Origin: Hofstenia miamia
Taxonomy: Eukaryota; Xenacoelomorpha; Acoela
NCBI GenBank assembly: GCA_004352715.1
Contig: SCFE01000075.1
Span: 633,506-697,505, forward strand
Direction of reading: 5' to 3'
Length of the DNA stretch: 64,000 nt
Positions 45,920 to 57,639 of the stretch are shown piece by piece (position 1 is the first letter of the stretch; each line of letters begins with the position of its first letter). The translations under genes were made by a program, and so were the position numbers. The notes under the pieces were generated by a model. It had not been told where the DNA came from. It saw only the letters and a program-made list of their open reading frames with translations, and searched no databases.

Positions 45920-47515
45920 TATCTATTTTCCCTGAAAACTTAAAGATGGCCCACATAACTCCTCTATAAAAATGTTGATCCGGAAAACTGTTTATATTAT
46001 AGACGAATTTCTGTAACATCACTAATTTGTAAGGTTTTCGAACGTCTATTAGCAAACCAAATTAATGAGCACATAAATAAATATAATCCTTACTCTAACA
46101 CTCAATATGGTTTTCGGAAATGCATGTCTACTAACTATGCTTTGTTATGTGCTACTGAAAAATGGAGGAAAAGTACTGATAATTACAAATATACAGCCAT
46201 TGCATGTCTAGATCTTTCTAAAACGTTTGATTCCATCGATCATTGTATTTTACTTTCAAAACTTAAGCAATTAAATTTTCTACCCAAAACTTAGCTCTTT
46301 TATCAAATTATTTAACTAATCGAAAACAACGAGTAAACTTAATGAGACATTTTCAAATTGAATTAAAGTCAAAAGAGGTGTCCCACATGGAACAATATTA
46401 GGTCCTTTGCTTTTTAATATATATGTTAATGACTTAAGTAATTACACTAATTCTCATGTTATTCAATATGCTGATGACACAATGCTATTTTTCTCAAATA
46501 AATGGATTTAAAATGCTCAATTATCTTACTATTACACTATTCAATATGCTGATGACACAATGCTATTTTTCTCAAATAAATGGATTTAAAATGCTCAATT
46601 ATCTTACTATTTTGCCTCACTGAAATTGTGTGTTAATCCTACCAAAACCCAATTCTGTATTATAAAATCAAAAGCTAATTCCAAAAATTGTTCTCAACAG
46701 AAACTAAACTTTAATGGCACTCAAATAGATCAAGTGGATAAATTTAAATTCGTTTGACTCGTTACTTACTTTTCAAAAGCAATTCAAAATATAATCATTA
46801 AACGAATGGCTATCTCAGTTAAAGCACTCAGCAAAATATCTCAACAGTTATCTACAAAAGCTAAAATTCAATTAATCCATGCTATAGTTTTAAGTAATTT
46901 TTATTATGGCAATGTACTTTATACAGATGTAAATCAAAATTTTCTAAGAAAAATTAAAACACAGTTAAGATGGTCAATGAAGTTAGTAACGAACAACTAT
47001 TCTGATATTAATAATATTAAATACAAAAGCTTCAGTAAAAATTTCTTAAATCCTCAATGCCTAATCCATATAAATGTATTAACAACATTGTATAAGATCG
47101 TAAACAACATCAACCCCTATGATAAAATAAATTTCCCTAATTTCGGTAAAATCACACACCTAAATACACGCACTCAAAATATTGAACCAGTTCTTTGTAA
47201 AAAGAATATAATGAGAAATTCATTCATTAATACCTCCATAAAACTTTGGAATCAATTACCTAGAGAATTAAAGTTAGTGAATAATTTAAAGATATTCAAT
47301 GTCAATTCAATATTCAAACAATGTCAAACGATATTACTATAATTCTAGAAAAGAAATAATTGAATTCAGCTAACAGAAATTAAAACGCTATAGCCCAATG
47401 ATGTAACTTTCTATTTTGCATTGTTTTTGTACAATTTATTGACGCTTTCAGAGTTGCTATCTGTATAATTATATATTGTCAAATTAATTTCTGAATAAAG
47501 ATTTCTTCTTATTAA
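45920..47515 (+). mobile_element. CR1/Jockey-like LINE, 5'-truncated
   Basis: Reverse transcriptase boxes appear in order on the plus strand: YYRRISVTSLICKVFERLLA, TQYGFRKCMSTNYALL, IACLDLSKTFDSIDH, VPHGTILGPLLFNIYVNDLS and IQYADDTMLFFS. A clean frame at 46806-47342 is the C-terminal part (LSKISQQLSTKAKIQLIHAI, KLWNQLPRELK). Stops and frameshifts interrupt 46290-46800, and the YADD region is duplicated (46461-46616). AATAAA near 47494 and the end of homology near 47515 mark the 3' end. The endonuclease is absent. Confidence 0.82.
46461..46616. repeat. 78-bp tandem duplication over the RT catalytic box
   Basis: Units 46461-46538 and 46539-46616 both begin ATTCAATATGCTGATGACAC and are otherwise identical until the last few bases. 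The unit is 26 codons, so it keeps the frame. Confidence 0.92.
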
Positions 47516-47519
47516 ATAT

Positions 47520-48700
47520 GCTAATTTTCTTTACTATTTTACATGTTTCTTATTCTTGAGAATGTGGTATGAACTGGACAAAAATGAAGTTCCATTTTTT
47601 AAGTTGATTGCAAACATTGTTGCTTACATAACTCTATTCTCAAAATTTTTCAATAGCATGCTGTTTTCGTCAGCTTAGTGATGCGATTATTCATTTGATT
47701 ACTATCAACTTGCTTCATGCTTGAGCTTATACTGATGGTTTTTTGGTTAGGTTAAAAATTGATGATAATGCCAGATGAAAATTAATATCAACATGCTACA
47801 CTGCTGAGCTTGTGGAAATTGAATATGAACAAATTCACATGGCTTGGTTAAATGAAACACACTCCATTATTATGAAATGAACTACAAGAATTTTTAGTCT
47901 CCTTGCAATGAATTCACGGATCTTGTAAATCAAGGACGTTGGCAGCATCCTGCACATGTATTCCATAAATTTGATTCATTTTTTTTTCTTATTGCCTTCT
48001 ACCAAATGTACTCTAAAACTACAAAATTGGTTTCAACATAATTATGATTATGATTTTTGTAAATTTTCATCAAAAGCTAGCATGTACTTTTGTTGTGCAA
48101 ATACTCTTTTATCATCAAAAATAGGCTATTAACACCTAAAGCTAATTCTGCTGAGAAGGTTTTTGGAAAATAAATTATTTTCAGAATGAAATATATACAT
48201 TTACAAAGTTTTATAGTGTTTCTCTTGTTTCTTTTGTTATTTAAGTATACACATATTATAAATTAACAAGGCCTTTTGATTTTATCTCAATGAATGAATA
48301 GTTGTCTCTCCTGTTGTATCTTAATATTTTGCTGAATAATCTTTCTAAATTAAGTGCTATACGAAGTGTTTTTTAAGCCAGGCGATGTTAGCAAAATTGT
48401 GAATCTCTTAAAATTACATAAAATTAACACTTAGTTTACTTTTGAACTTTTGGCCAAGGAATGCTTTGTATTTCTTAAGTTTGTGTTCTTTGCCTTACAA
48501 TACAAAACTTATTGTCATATTTATGACATGACTTTTGCAAAAACAATTTTTTATTTATAAGCCATGTGATTATTATTTTATGGCAACATTACCTAATCGG
48601 CCTCTACAAACTCACGCCACCTACTGAAATTTTTATTTTGCACTTCTTTTGCAAAAGGTCTGATTTTTAACCCTTATTCAGAATATGCACTAATGAAACA
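47520..48700. other. AT-rich sequence, no gene seen
   Basis: No coding region or element end could be supported. Confidence 0.5.
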
Positions 48701-48949
48701 CAAAATGATATATGATTAGCATTAAGAGATATCAAACTGGTATGAAAATACAGACACTATCAATCTGTACTCCAGCTTTTATCTCAAAGTACAACAGCCT
48801 AGTACACATATTTAAGGAAGTTAAAATTAAGCGTAAACTGCTGAATGAACAATACAGTAGACCCTCGATTATCCGGACTCGTCGGGCAGTCGGTTTTTGG
48901 ACTGGAGTCCGGATAATCAAAATGTCCAGATAATCGAAATGGTGAAATT

Positions 48950-51127
48950 TCAAGGCGACTCTTTTTATAACCAAAATATATTGAGAAAAAAGTAAATTTC
49001 AATAATTTTCTAGATAAAAATGCATGAAGTTTTGGCTGTTTTAAACATTCAATGCGCTTTGATGCAGCAAGATCCTTCAGGGAATGTAGAACAGAGATGT
49101 TGTAGGGTGTGGATTTCGGTTGATAACGCAGCCAGTAGAGGGCGATAGTCATGGCGCGTAATGCCTCAGAATGTGGTACTGTTTTGGCTATTGAAATTTC
49201 CTCAATTTCGTTATCGGAAGAACACACTTGATTTGCATTGGGTTCCTCAGGCGTGGTGACGATGATTATAATTTGCTCATCATCCAAGTGCTCATAACGC
49301 AAATCATTGATATCTTCGGAAAGCCATTCATTTACCATTTCTCCTAAATTTTCTTCGGGCGCAAGTACATCCAAAAGCGAATGAACATCAGGGATTGAAC
49401 TATCGTCCTCATCAAGATGCTCCTCGCTGACATTAAGACCCAGTTTTTTCCATGATTTTTGAATGATAGACGATTCAATTGATTACCACGCCGAGCTAAC
49501 CAACCTTACCCCCTTTAACATGTCAATGCCCTTGATAAAATCTTGCCACTTAAAGTTCCGATTTTCGTCGGATGATAACACCATATCTCGCATCAGATTT
49601 CGCTTGTATCTACGTTTCAGCGTCTCCAAATTCGTTGATCCATTGGTTGTAAAATTGAGGTAACTTTCGGAGGAAAAACGAGACTGTGATATTTCCGTCT
49701 GAGGTTGAGAGCTCCTCCGGATCTAAATGCGCAGAGCAGTTATCAAGCAATAAAATGGCCTTTGGTTCTTCACCCATCTTTTCCAAGTGTTCCGGAACAA
49801 ATGGGACGAAATTGTCAAAAAAAGACGTTTTGAAAATCTTCGTATCCATCCACAAATTTTTCTTTGAGAAATATTTTATAAGCAGGCTTTCTTGCTTTAT
49901 ATTTTTGAAGGCACGCGGCTTCTGAGACTTACTAATAACCTGCAGCGGAAGCTTGATTGATCCCACTGCATTGGCGCAAACATTCAAGGTAATTCGCTCC
50001 TTTGGTACTTTTCGATCGGGCGCGCGCTTTTCATGTGGGAGCTTAAACGTTTTTCTTGGGGTGAGTTTAATATATAAACCAGTTTCATTGCTGTTGAAAA
50101 TCTGGTGGTGATTATATTGCTGCACGCGTTGAATATATGACTGCTTGTAAGAGTCAGCAGATATGCAATCAGCAGAGACTATTTCGCCTTGAATTGATAC
50201 TGCTGACAGTTGGTGACGTTTGCAAAATCGCCAAATAAATCCCGAACTTGAATAAAAATTCTCCTCTTGATTTTGATAAAGCCTTGGGAATAACAGCATC
50301 GCTTTTTCACGCAACATGGGACCCGTAATTGCGATGTTTTTTTCTCGTAACTGACGCATCCAGATAAATAAAGCTTNGTCAACTAGTCCCTATGCATGCA
50401 GAGGTACCATTAGCCCCGATGTTCAGTGATGGCTTCGAAGAGTCTTGAATACACAAAATGCTCCTCCTATTCCGTTTCGTCCTGATCATCATATTGATAA
50501 TGTAATAAATTCTTTGCCCCGTTGTGATACTCAACAGATGGAAATTGAGCATTTGAAAGATGCACATACTAGCTCAAAGGAACATATGTCTGACGCTTTG
50601 AGTCCAGTTACTGGCAGTACCTCAGATCAGAGACCCCGATTTCGTCATTCGATTCTTCCCGTCAAGACTCCCGGACAAATACCAGTGCANGAGACTATTT
50701 CGCCTTGAATTGATACTGCTGACAGTTGGTGACGTTTGCAAAATCGCCAAATAAATCCCGAACTTGAATAAAAATTCTCCTCTTGATTTTGATAAAGCCT
50801 TGGGAATAACAGCATCGCTTTTTCACGCAACATGGGACCCGTAATTGCGATGTTTTTTTCTCGTAACTGACGCATCCAGATAAATAAAGCTTCACCTAAT
50901 TTCGGATAGGAACTCTGCTTCATTGATTTTGCTGAACTTGGCCCGCAATTACCCGATGAATTTTGAACAAATGCCCAATTTTTTTCCAAATTCTTGCTTT
51001 CGTATAAGGTCGATTTGCCGATGTTGTATTTCATGCATACACGTAGCAGCGGCATTGTTTTCAATTCCTTACATAGCGCGATCTTTTGCTTTACAGACAA
51101 CACGACTTTCTTCCACTTGGCATTCAT
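48950..51127 (-). pseudogene. Pogo-like transposase (CENP-B/Tigger/Jerky group)
   Basis: Minus strand from ATG 51127 (MNAKWKKVVLSVKQKIALC). Visible parts: a psq/CENP-B HTH (KYNIGKSTLYESK), a Tc5-type HTH (LFIWMRQLREKNIAITGPML, then SSGFIWRFCKRH), and the DDE_1 core with IFNSNETGLYIKL, ILLLDNCSAHL and, in a shifted frame, VTSILQPMDQ. The first catalytic position reads N-x-N-ETG where the family has N-x-D-ETG, so the first Asp is lost. A frameshift in a T run near 49675 separates the last catalytic Asp. The acidic C-terminal region continues to about 48960. The copy is inactive. Positions 50377-50892 are artefactual and must be skipped in reading. Confidence 0.85.
50377..50892. other. Misplaced Gypsy contig plus repeated pogo segment
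   Basis: Between Ns at 50377 and 50690 lies a piece of Ty3/Gypsy gag that shares AGTACCTCAGATCAGAGACC onward with 60726-60799. After the second N, 50691-50892 repeats pogo bases 50175-50376. Dropping 50377-50892 restores one continuous pogo transposase frame. Confidence 0.85.
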
Positions 51128-51845
51128 AATTACTGTAATCTTTAATCTGAAATGCAAACAAGTTAATTGAACAAAGAAAGAGAAAATCAAACAAAATTAT
51201 ATACATGTACATGCATTCAATTATAGATTATTTGTTGAATAAATTGTGTATTGTGATTGAATTTGATTACATGTACATGTACATGCACGTGTATATGTAT
51301 GAACCAAATGTCGAATCCAGATAATCAAGGGTCGGGATAATCGAAGTCCAGATAATCGAGGGTCTACTGTATTTAAAATTTAATCAATGTGCAAATAAAT
51401 GCATATGCAACATAATGCCAACAGATAAATATTGGAATAACTTTTACGGCAACATCATGTAAGCTATGGAATGAACTACCAATCAGCATCAGGCAGGAAA
51501 AAAATCTTAACAAATTCAAATAATTACTAAAAAGCAATTTAGTAGCAGAACAAAATAAAAAGTACTTTTAACCTACAAAACATTGTAGCAACAAATCACA
51601 TTCGAATATTTTATATTTTTATTTGTGTGATGGTATTGTATTGTTATTTTTGATTGTATTGTTGTTGTAGTAGATTGTCTAGTTTAGCCGGTTTGTAGTG
51701 CATGTGGTGGCTGTACATTTTTTGTAAATATGTATTATACTTATTTGTACACATGCTATTATGACAAATGAAATAAAGCTAATGAAGATTTAATAATTTA
51801 AAAATATTTTTTATTAATTAAGAGTTTTATTTAAGACAATCTACT

Positions 51846-52294
51846 NTTATAACCAAAATATATTGAGAAAAAAGTAAATTTCAATAATTTTCTAGATAAA
51901 AATGCATGAAGTTTTGGCTGTTTTAAACATTCAATGCGCTTTGATGCAGCAAGATCCTTCAGGGAATGTAGAACAGAGATGTTGTAGGGTGTGGATTTCG
52001 GTTGATAACGCAGCCAGTAGAGGGCGATAGTCATGGCGCGTAATGCCTCAGAATGTGGTACTGTTTTGGCTATTGAAATTTCCTCAATTTCGTTATCGGA
52101 AGAACACACTTGATTTGCATTGGGTTCCTCAGGCGTGGTGACGATGATTATAATTTGCTCATCATCCAAGTGCTCATAACGCAAATCATTGATATCTTCG
52201 GAAAGCCATTCATTTACCATTTCTCCTAAATTTNGAAGATTTAATAATTTAAAAATATTTTTTATTAATTAAGAGTTTTATTTAAGACAATCTA
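51846..52294. other. Misplaced pogo contig with repeated flank
   Basis: 51847-52233 is the same as pogo bases 48965-49351, between Ns at 51846 and 52234. The flank 51786-51845 is then repeated at 52235-52294. The true sequence most likely runs from 51845 directly to 52295. Confidence 0.88.
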
Positions 52295-52400
52295 CTAATC
52301 TATTATTTGAATATATTAATGAAAAACGAAAATATTTTAAAGTAATTGTTTGTGAAAACCTCAGATAAATTGACATTAACCTCATGCATTTTTGTTTCAG

Positions 52401-52512
52401 TCACATTCTGGTCCCAGTTATATCGAGGGCTTTTCTCCCAGGTCCTAGCCTCGTGAGACTGGGAACTGCAATTGCTATGGGATTAGACTGTCCCACAGGC
52501 CGCCAAATTTGA
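52401..52512 (+). CDS. Candidate terminal exon of an unknown gene
   Basis: A strong acceptor (TTTTTGTTTCAG, ending 52400) precedes an open frame whose residues are unlike the AT-rich surroundings (FLPGPSLVRLGTAIAMGLDC, then PTGRQI and TGA at 52510). GC content rises sharply only here. I found no partner exons upstream, so this could equally be a fragment of an unrecognised repeat. Confidence 0.25.
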
Positions 52513-52519
52513 TATATTC

Positions 52520-54890
52520 CACTTTCAAATAACTTGAATTATTAATCAAAACATTTTAACCCTAGAGATTTCACGTAACATTACTGGGGGTCTACATACA
52601 AAAAATAGCAAATTGGGTGTCTATGGTTACATTCTGGTTGTGCATATTGCAATTCTAATTTAGAACAGTTCTCATTTGAAACGGAATTTCTACAGAAATT
52701 TGCACTATTTTAAAATAGTAAAGGTAAGAAAACAATAACATTTTAGTTCATTTTTCCTTCAAAATAAAGCATAATAGTAGTATAGTAAAGTCAGACCCCC
52801 TGAAGTTCTCATAACACTTAGCTGACTCAGTGATATCAAGGGTAGGTTTGCAACGCCATCTAGTGGACTGACTCATTTTGTGACATTTACAGAATGAATC
52901 ATTTTTAATGCAAAAGGTTACATTTCATTTTTCAAATACATTTCTATATATTTGTTAAGAAATTCCATGTTTCTAGTAATTAACAATAGGAACAAATATT
53001 CGTCAACATTACAGGCATATGATATATAGACTTACATGCTAAAGGCAATTTTGTTTTCTGAAAAATTATACATGCAATGCTATTAATAGGATTTTTTTAT
53101 ACATATACATGCTGATTTTATTAATACACTACTATTATATTTGTATACATGGCGGTCTTTTCTTTGCATTTCTTTTGGTTTATAAAATTTTTTGGGGTTG
53201 TACACATTTGCTGATGGTTACAACATTTATCAACTTTGCACAACTTTTTCAGTTTTACTTTCTTTATGGTATATACTTTTATATGGCTTTTGACTTTACA
53301 CTGGTTTTTTCACTTGGTATATATGAATTCTCCATTCACTGCCTTGAAGTTGACGTCTGCTACACAATTGATTTTTTGCATCATTAGATATGATTTCCAA
53401 TCAATAAATTCCATGTTGAGATCACTATTCTAAACGTGCAAACATTTGTAAATTCTATACAATAAATATTTTGTGTTAATAACAAAGTACCTACAAAAAA
53501 TTTGAGAGCTAGAAACCACAAAGAAATTTTGTAAAGTACAAAACAATAATATATTTCCCAACACATTGAAAAATCATTGTTCAAAGTTTATAGTTTCACT
53601 CAGTTGTTAGTGAAAAAAATTTAAACACATATGATTAAATTCATTAAAACAGAAATATTTTAAAAACATAAAATACTTAATAGAGATCTGCAAGGAAAGA
53701 AAAGTATCAACAACATACCTTGTGATTCTTGTGTAGTTGCATTTTAAAGAAAAAAACCCATTGCCTTTTATCTTTGACCACTCACCAATTTGTATCAGTC
53801 TTTTATGTTATATGGAAATAATCAAGTTTTTCTAACTTCACTGAAGAAATGTGCATAAGTAGAACAAAGAAAGGCATAGAGAGTTGTAAACATTGTTGTT
53901 TGACAGTCAAAGTGTTTAAAATCAATATAATGTTCTTAAACAAAAATTTAATGCCTAAGATTATTGTTCTTAAAAATTAAATAGCATAAATATTATATGA
54001 ATGACTTCTTTAATTTCAAATGTGAAAGTTGAAACAACATGACAAAATTGCTAAAAGTTCTAATACTGATTTTTTTTGTTAATAATGCCTAAATTTGACA
54101 AGTGCAAAGAATTTGCTAAGATAATTAGAGTATGAATTACAAAATATTGTTATGAGTTAAAGGTTGATGTTATTATATTTTGTTAAATTATGATATTAAA
54201 AAATTAAACATCTTTTTTGAACACTTTGATATGAACTGTAAGCATCAATTTTATTTTAAAAAATAATTTTATTTTACTAATTATTTATTATAATTTTTTC
54301 TGGTAATTTATTTTTCATATTAATTTTTGTTAATTTATTTTTTACAATTTATTTCTTTGCAGAGATTAGATTTATGGCATTTGACAAAAATCATATCATT
54401 GTTAAAATGCATCAAACTCATTTGGTTATTGAAAAATAATAAATATTCCCATTAATGACAATGTGTGTTCTCTCCCAACATTAAATTAGTCACCTGATGT
54501 GAAGGAGTTGGCATTTTTTAATGTTATGAAGAAAATCATTTTTGCAGTTTTTGGTAATGTTTTTTTCATTTGTAATTTAATGGATGTAATGTTTTCCTTA
54601 GCAAATCCAGGAAATGGTTATTATTGTTTGTAATATTAAACATGCACAAGCAATAATTTTTCTGAAAATTCATTTAATCATATAACATTCATTATTTAAT
54701 TGTAAAAATAACTTATCCCATCCTCTACTCAATATCTGTAAAAAGAGAATAATGCTCTCTACATTTTTTAACTTGAGAAAATAAATAATATCAATAAAGT
54801 TAAACCAATTTACTTAATGAAAAACACAAATGTTTTAATTGTTAACTCAAGTTTACACAAACATTGCTAACATCACATAAAATAATGCTG
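52520..54890. other. AT-rich sequence, no gene seen
   Basis: Open frames at 53109-53433 are T-rich and without motifs; I do not call them. The left boundary of the Polinton-like cluster should fall near the right end of this stretch, but no terminal repeat was identified. Confidence 0.5.
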
Positions 54891-54899
54891 ATTTTCCAA

Positions 54900-56530
54900 C
54901 ATTTTCTTCATTCTGTGCAAATGTCCAGCATGATATACAGTTTCCCAGTCCTGGTAAAGTCTATAACTTGACCTTGTTCACCACAAAACTTTATGTTTAT
55001 TCTATTGATATATGACCTTGACACCAGGTTATACAATGGATTTCATTTTTCATGATGTATAATTGGAATTTGCAAGTTGTGTTAACAATAATGGGCATTT
55101 ATCCAAGAGGGTAATCATATACTACCAACACATTGAGGTTCTACAATATTGGTGTGTACCATTAAAACATGATTTCCAGCATATATGTCATGCTCATATA
55201 TGTCATGTAGAATGCTTGTCTTGTGGTTGAAGCACATGAAACACTCAGCAAGCATTCCATCTTTAGATATATTAAAACAACCAATGAAACTACTAGTTAT
55301 TATGTAATTCTATCTAATGAGAAAACAAGAGCATGTTCATTCCATGGGCAATAAGTATTCAGAGAACAAGTTAATTCTAAACGTTTCTTACAGAATCAGG
55401 CCTCCAGGCAAAGCAATGAACCATTTCCAACACCTAATATCTCAGCTCATTTTAGACTAGAGAAATGCAATAATTATTGCTACATGCAAACCACACTTCC
55501 TAACCATACTCATCCTTATACCTAATACCTACTATCACCTAGACTAGAGGAGTCAAACCAGAGGGCCATTTAGAGCCTCTGGTTATCCTACCTTTCACCC
55601 AGAGTGATACCTTAAGTGTTGATCATAGTGATCAGATACATAGATAAAATAAATATAATAACAAATAATAAGTGGGAATTTATGAAAACTACATTATCCT
55701 GAAAATGCTAAAAGGTAATGTTAATTAAATCTATGGCTGGGGAAATTTCTAATAGTAAAAATAAAAGCAACTGAAAACTAGGGTAGCTAAACTTAAATTA
55801 ACAGAAATCACACATTTTCAAGTTTGCAAATAATAGAAAACAATAATTCACTTCTTATCAAACTGTAAGTAATAGCAAAACAAAATATTTAAAAGATACT
55901 GCAATGTCTGATATTCAAATTATGCAAACAAAATGGATTCCTCATATGAACAACCAATCAGAATACAAAGAATATTAAATCACTAATTGTACATTAACTA
56001 TTGTCACAATTTTACTAATTCAACACACATATTATTAATTTACAAATTAGGGATGTAAATATACTACAATAGGTGGCATCTGTTGTTGTGTTTGGATATA
56101 TCTTACCATAAAATCCTAGCATATTTCTGACCTGGTCTAAATCCACTTCATATTCTGACTTGTTTGTTGCTTGTAAGCATCTACCAATCATTTTAAATTG
56201 TATTCAAGCACCTTTGGGACTAAGAATAGAGTTTATATCTTTATACACATCCTCAAAGCTATGCACATGCTTGGAAAAAAACTGCAACCAAATTTTGGTT
56301 TCATCTTTCCACTTCAAAACCCACCACTAATTCTTAAGATTGAATTATTTTGATGGGTACCTGATATCAATAACAGTGACGTCACAAACATTATTAATAG
56401 GCTTGTCCAAATACATTGTAAATTCTCACAATCCCACTGGGTGGCATGCTCCATCTGCTCCACATCTGTTGGATACTAGCATTACAAGAACAATTAATCA
56501 CATGTCAATCTTTGTGTTTGCAGTCAATCA
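54900..56530 (-). pseudogene. Polinton/adintovirus-like virion protein gene, copy A, disrupted
   Basis: Nucleotide similarity to copy B (56930-57600) is clear over two blocks: 54950-55200 (same order of words, for example CAACACATTGAGGTTCTACA against CTAATATATTGAGGTTCTAC) and 56090-56480. Between them about 880 bp (55205-56090) has no counterpart and looks inserted. In copy A the encoded protein is broken by frameshifts and stops. The two copies are head to tail, so the gene was duplicated within the element or two elements are adjacent. Family assignment rests on copy B. Confidence 0.6.
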
Positions 56531-56929
56531 AGTGAATGCTTCAGTTGAAAACATGTGTATTTATTGAGTAAAAGCAAAAACTATTTATGAGGTGTAGAGA
56601 ATGTAAAACTAACAATTAATTTATTTATCACATAGAAAATCAAGTATATTTTTTTGAAGTGTATTGATTGGAATTTTATTTTGTTTTCCTGAAATTAATG
56701 CTCTGCTAGTGAATGTAGAGGTGCAACCAATTTATTGAACATAAACACACTGTTTAAAAATTTCATCATTCTTATTAAATTCCAAGTTTAACTTATTACT
56801 AATTTCCAATTGACATAGTAGCAATGCTATTAGCTTTTTTCATGTTTTGTTGTCCTTGTTTTTTGAATATCATTGTGATATACAATCACCCTGTGCCAGT
56901 GAATCTCCCTGGATAGCTTTGCTTGGTAC

Positions 56930-57600
56930 ACAATTTCATAGTTATTCTATTGATATATGATTTTGAAACTGGTTTATACATTAGATTTTGTTTTTCATTG
57001 TGAATGATGGGGATGGTAATAATTTTTTTTGTCATGTGTTAGCACTATTGGGCACTTATTCAACACAGGTAACCATGTACTACTAATATATTGAGGTTCT
57101 ACAATGTCTGTGTGTATCATTACAACATGATTTACACCAAAAATATCACAGTCATAATTGGCACTTGTTACTGTTTTTTGATATAACTTTCCATAAAATC
57201 CAAGTAGATTTCCAGCCTGGGCTAAATTGATTTCATTGTCTGAATCATTCTTCATCATTAATAACTTGTGAACCATTCTAAATTTTAATGAAGTGCCATA
57301 GGGGTTGAACATGGAATTTTTATCTATGTACAATTGTTTAAAAATACACAAATGCCCTGAAAAAATATCAAATTGGGTTACATTTCCTTCTTTATCCTTC
57401 AAAGTCCACATTTGGCATTTAAGATTGAGAAATTTTGAGGGTATCCAAAATCAATTAGTGCAACCTTGTAAGCATTATTAATTGGTTTGTCCAAATATGT
57501 TGTAAATTTGCTAAATCCCCATGGACAACATACCCCAGCATTTTTCAGATAATATTGTTACAAGAACCATTATGCATGCCAATTGTCACCTGAGTGAATT
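56930..57600 (-). pseudogene. Polinton/adintovirus-like virion structural protein, copy B
   Basis: Minus strand. The N-terminal part reads FTTYLDKPINNAYKVALIDF then GYP, and the main frame 57411-56995 contains INLAQAGNLLGF and IHTDIVEPQYIS near its end. An N-terminal F-T-x-L-x-x-PI-x(n)-W/Y-x-VAL-x-(D/E)-x-x-YP and a C-terminal LA-x-LLGF followed by a D-IVEPQ box fit a structural protein widespread in Polintons and related elements of invertebrates, as I recall the family. A frame break lies near 57415. Its exact capsid role is not certain. Neighbours are the protease and penton-like genes upstream. Confidence 0.5.
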
Positions 57601-57639
57601 TGAAATGTAATGTGTCTGTATTATATTGTTGTCAAAATA

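Larger units (their letters stand above)
48855..51369 (-). mobile_element. Pogo/Tigger-like DNA transposon
   Basis: The element begins CAGTAGACCCTCGATTATCC and ends with the inverse GATAATCGAGGGTCTACTG, flanked by TA on both sides (48853-48854, 51370-51371), as expected for Tc1/mariner/pogo insertion. Subterminal GATAATCGA and CCGGATAATC words recur near both ends. Its apparent 2515 bp includes about 516 bp of assembly artefact (50377-50892), so the real length is close to 2.0 kb. Confidence 0.92.
48712..51535 (+). pseudogene. LINE C-terminal fragment split by the pogo insertion
   Basis: The left half (48712-48854) encodes SKYNSLVHIFKEVKIKRKLL; the right half (from 51370) continues in the same frame after removing the insertion and one TA, giving NQCANKCICNIM and then, after one frameshift, CKLWNELPISIRQEKN. 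The order and residues match the LINE fragment at 12812-12453. A 3' end AATAAAGCTAATGAAG near 51771-51786 fits a LINE tail. Confidence 0.82.

Noticed and set aside
53109-53433. Hydrophobic ORFs as membrane proteins
   Set aside because: They are products of T-rich sequence without a start context, conservation clue or gene structure.
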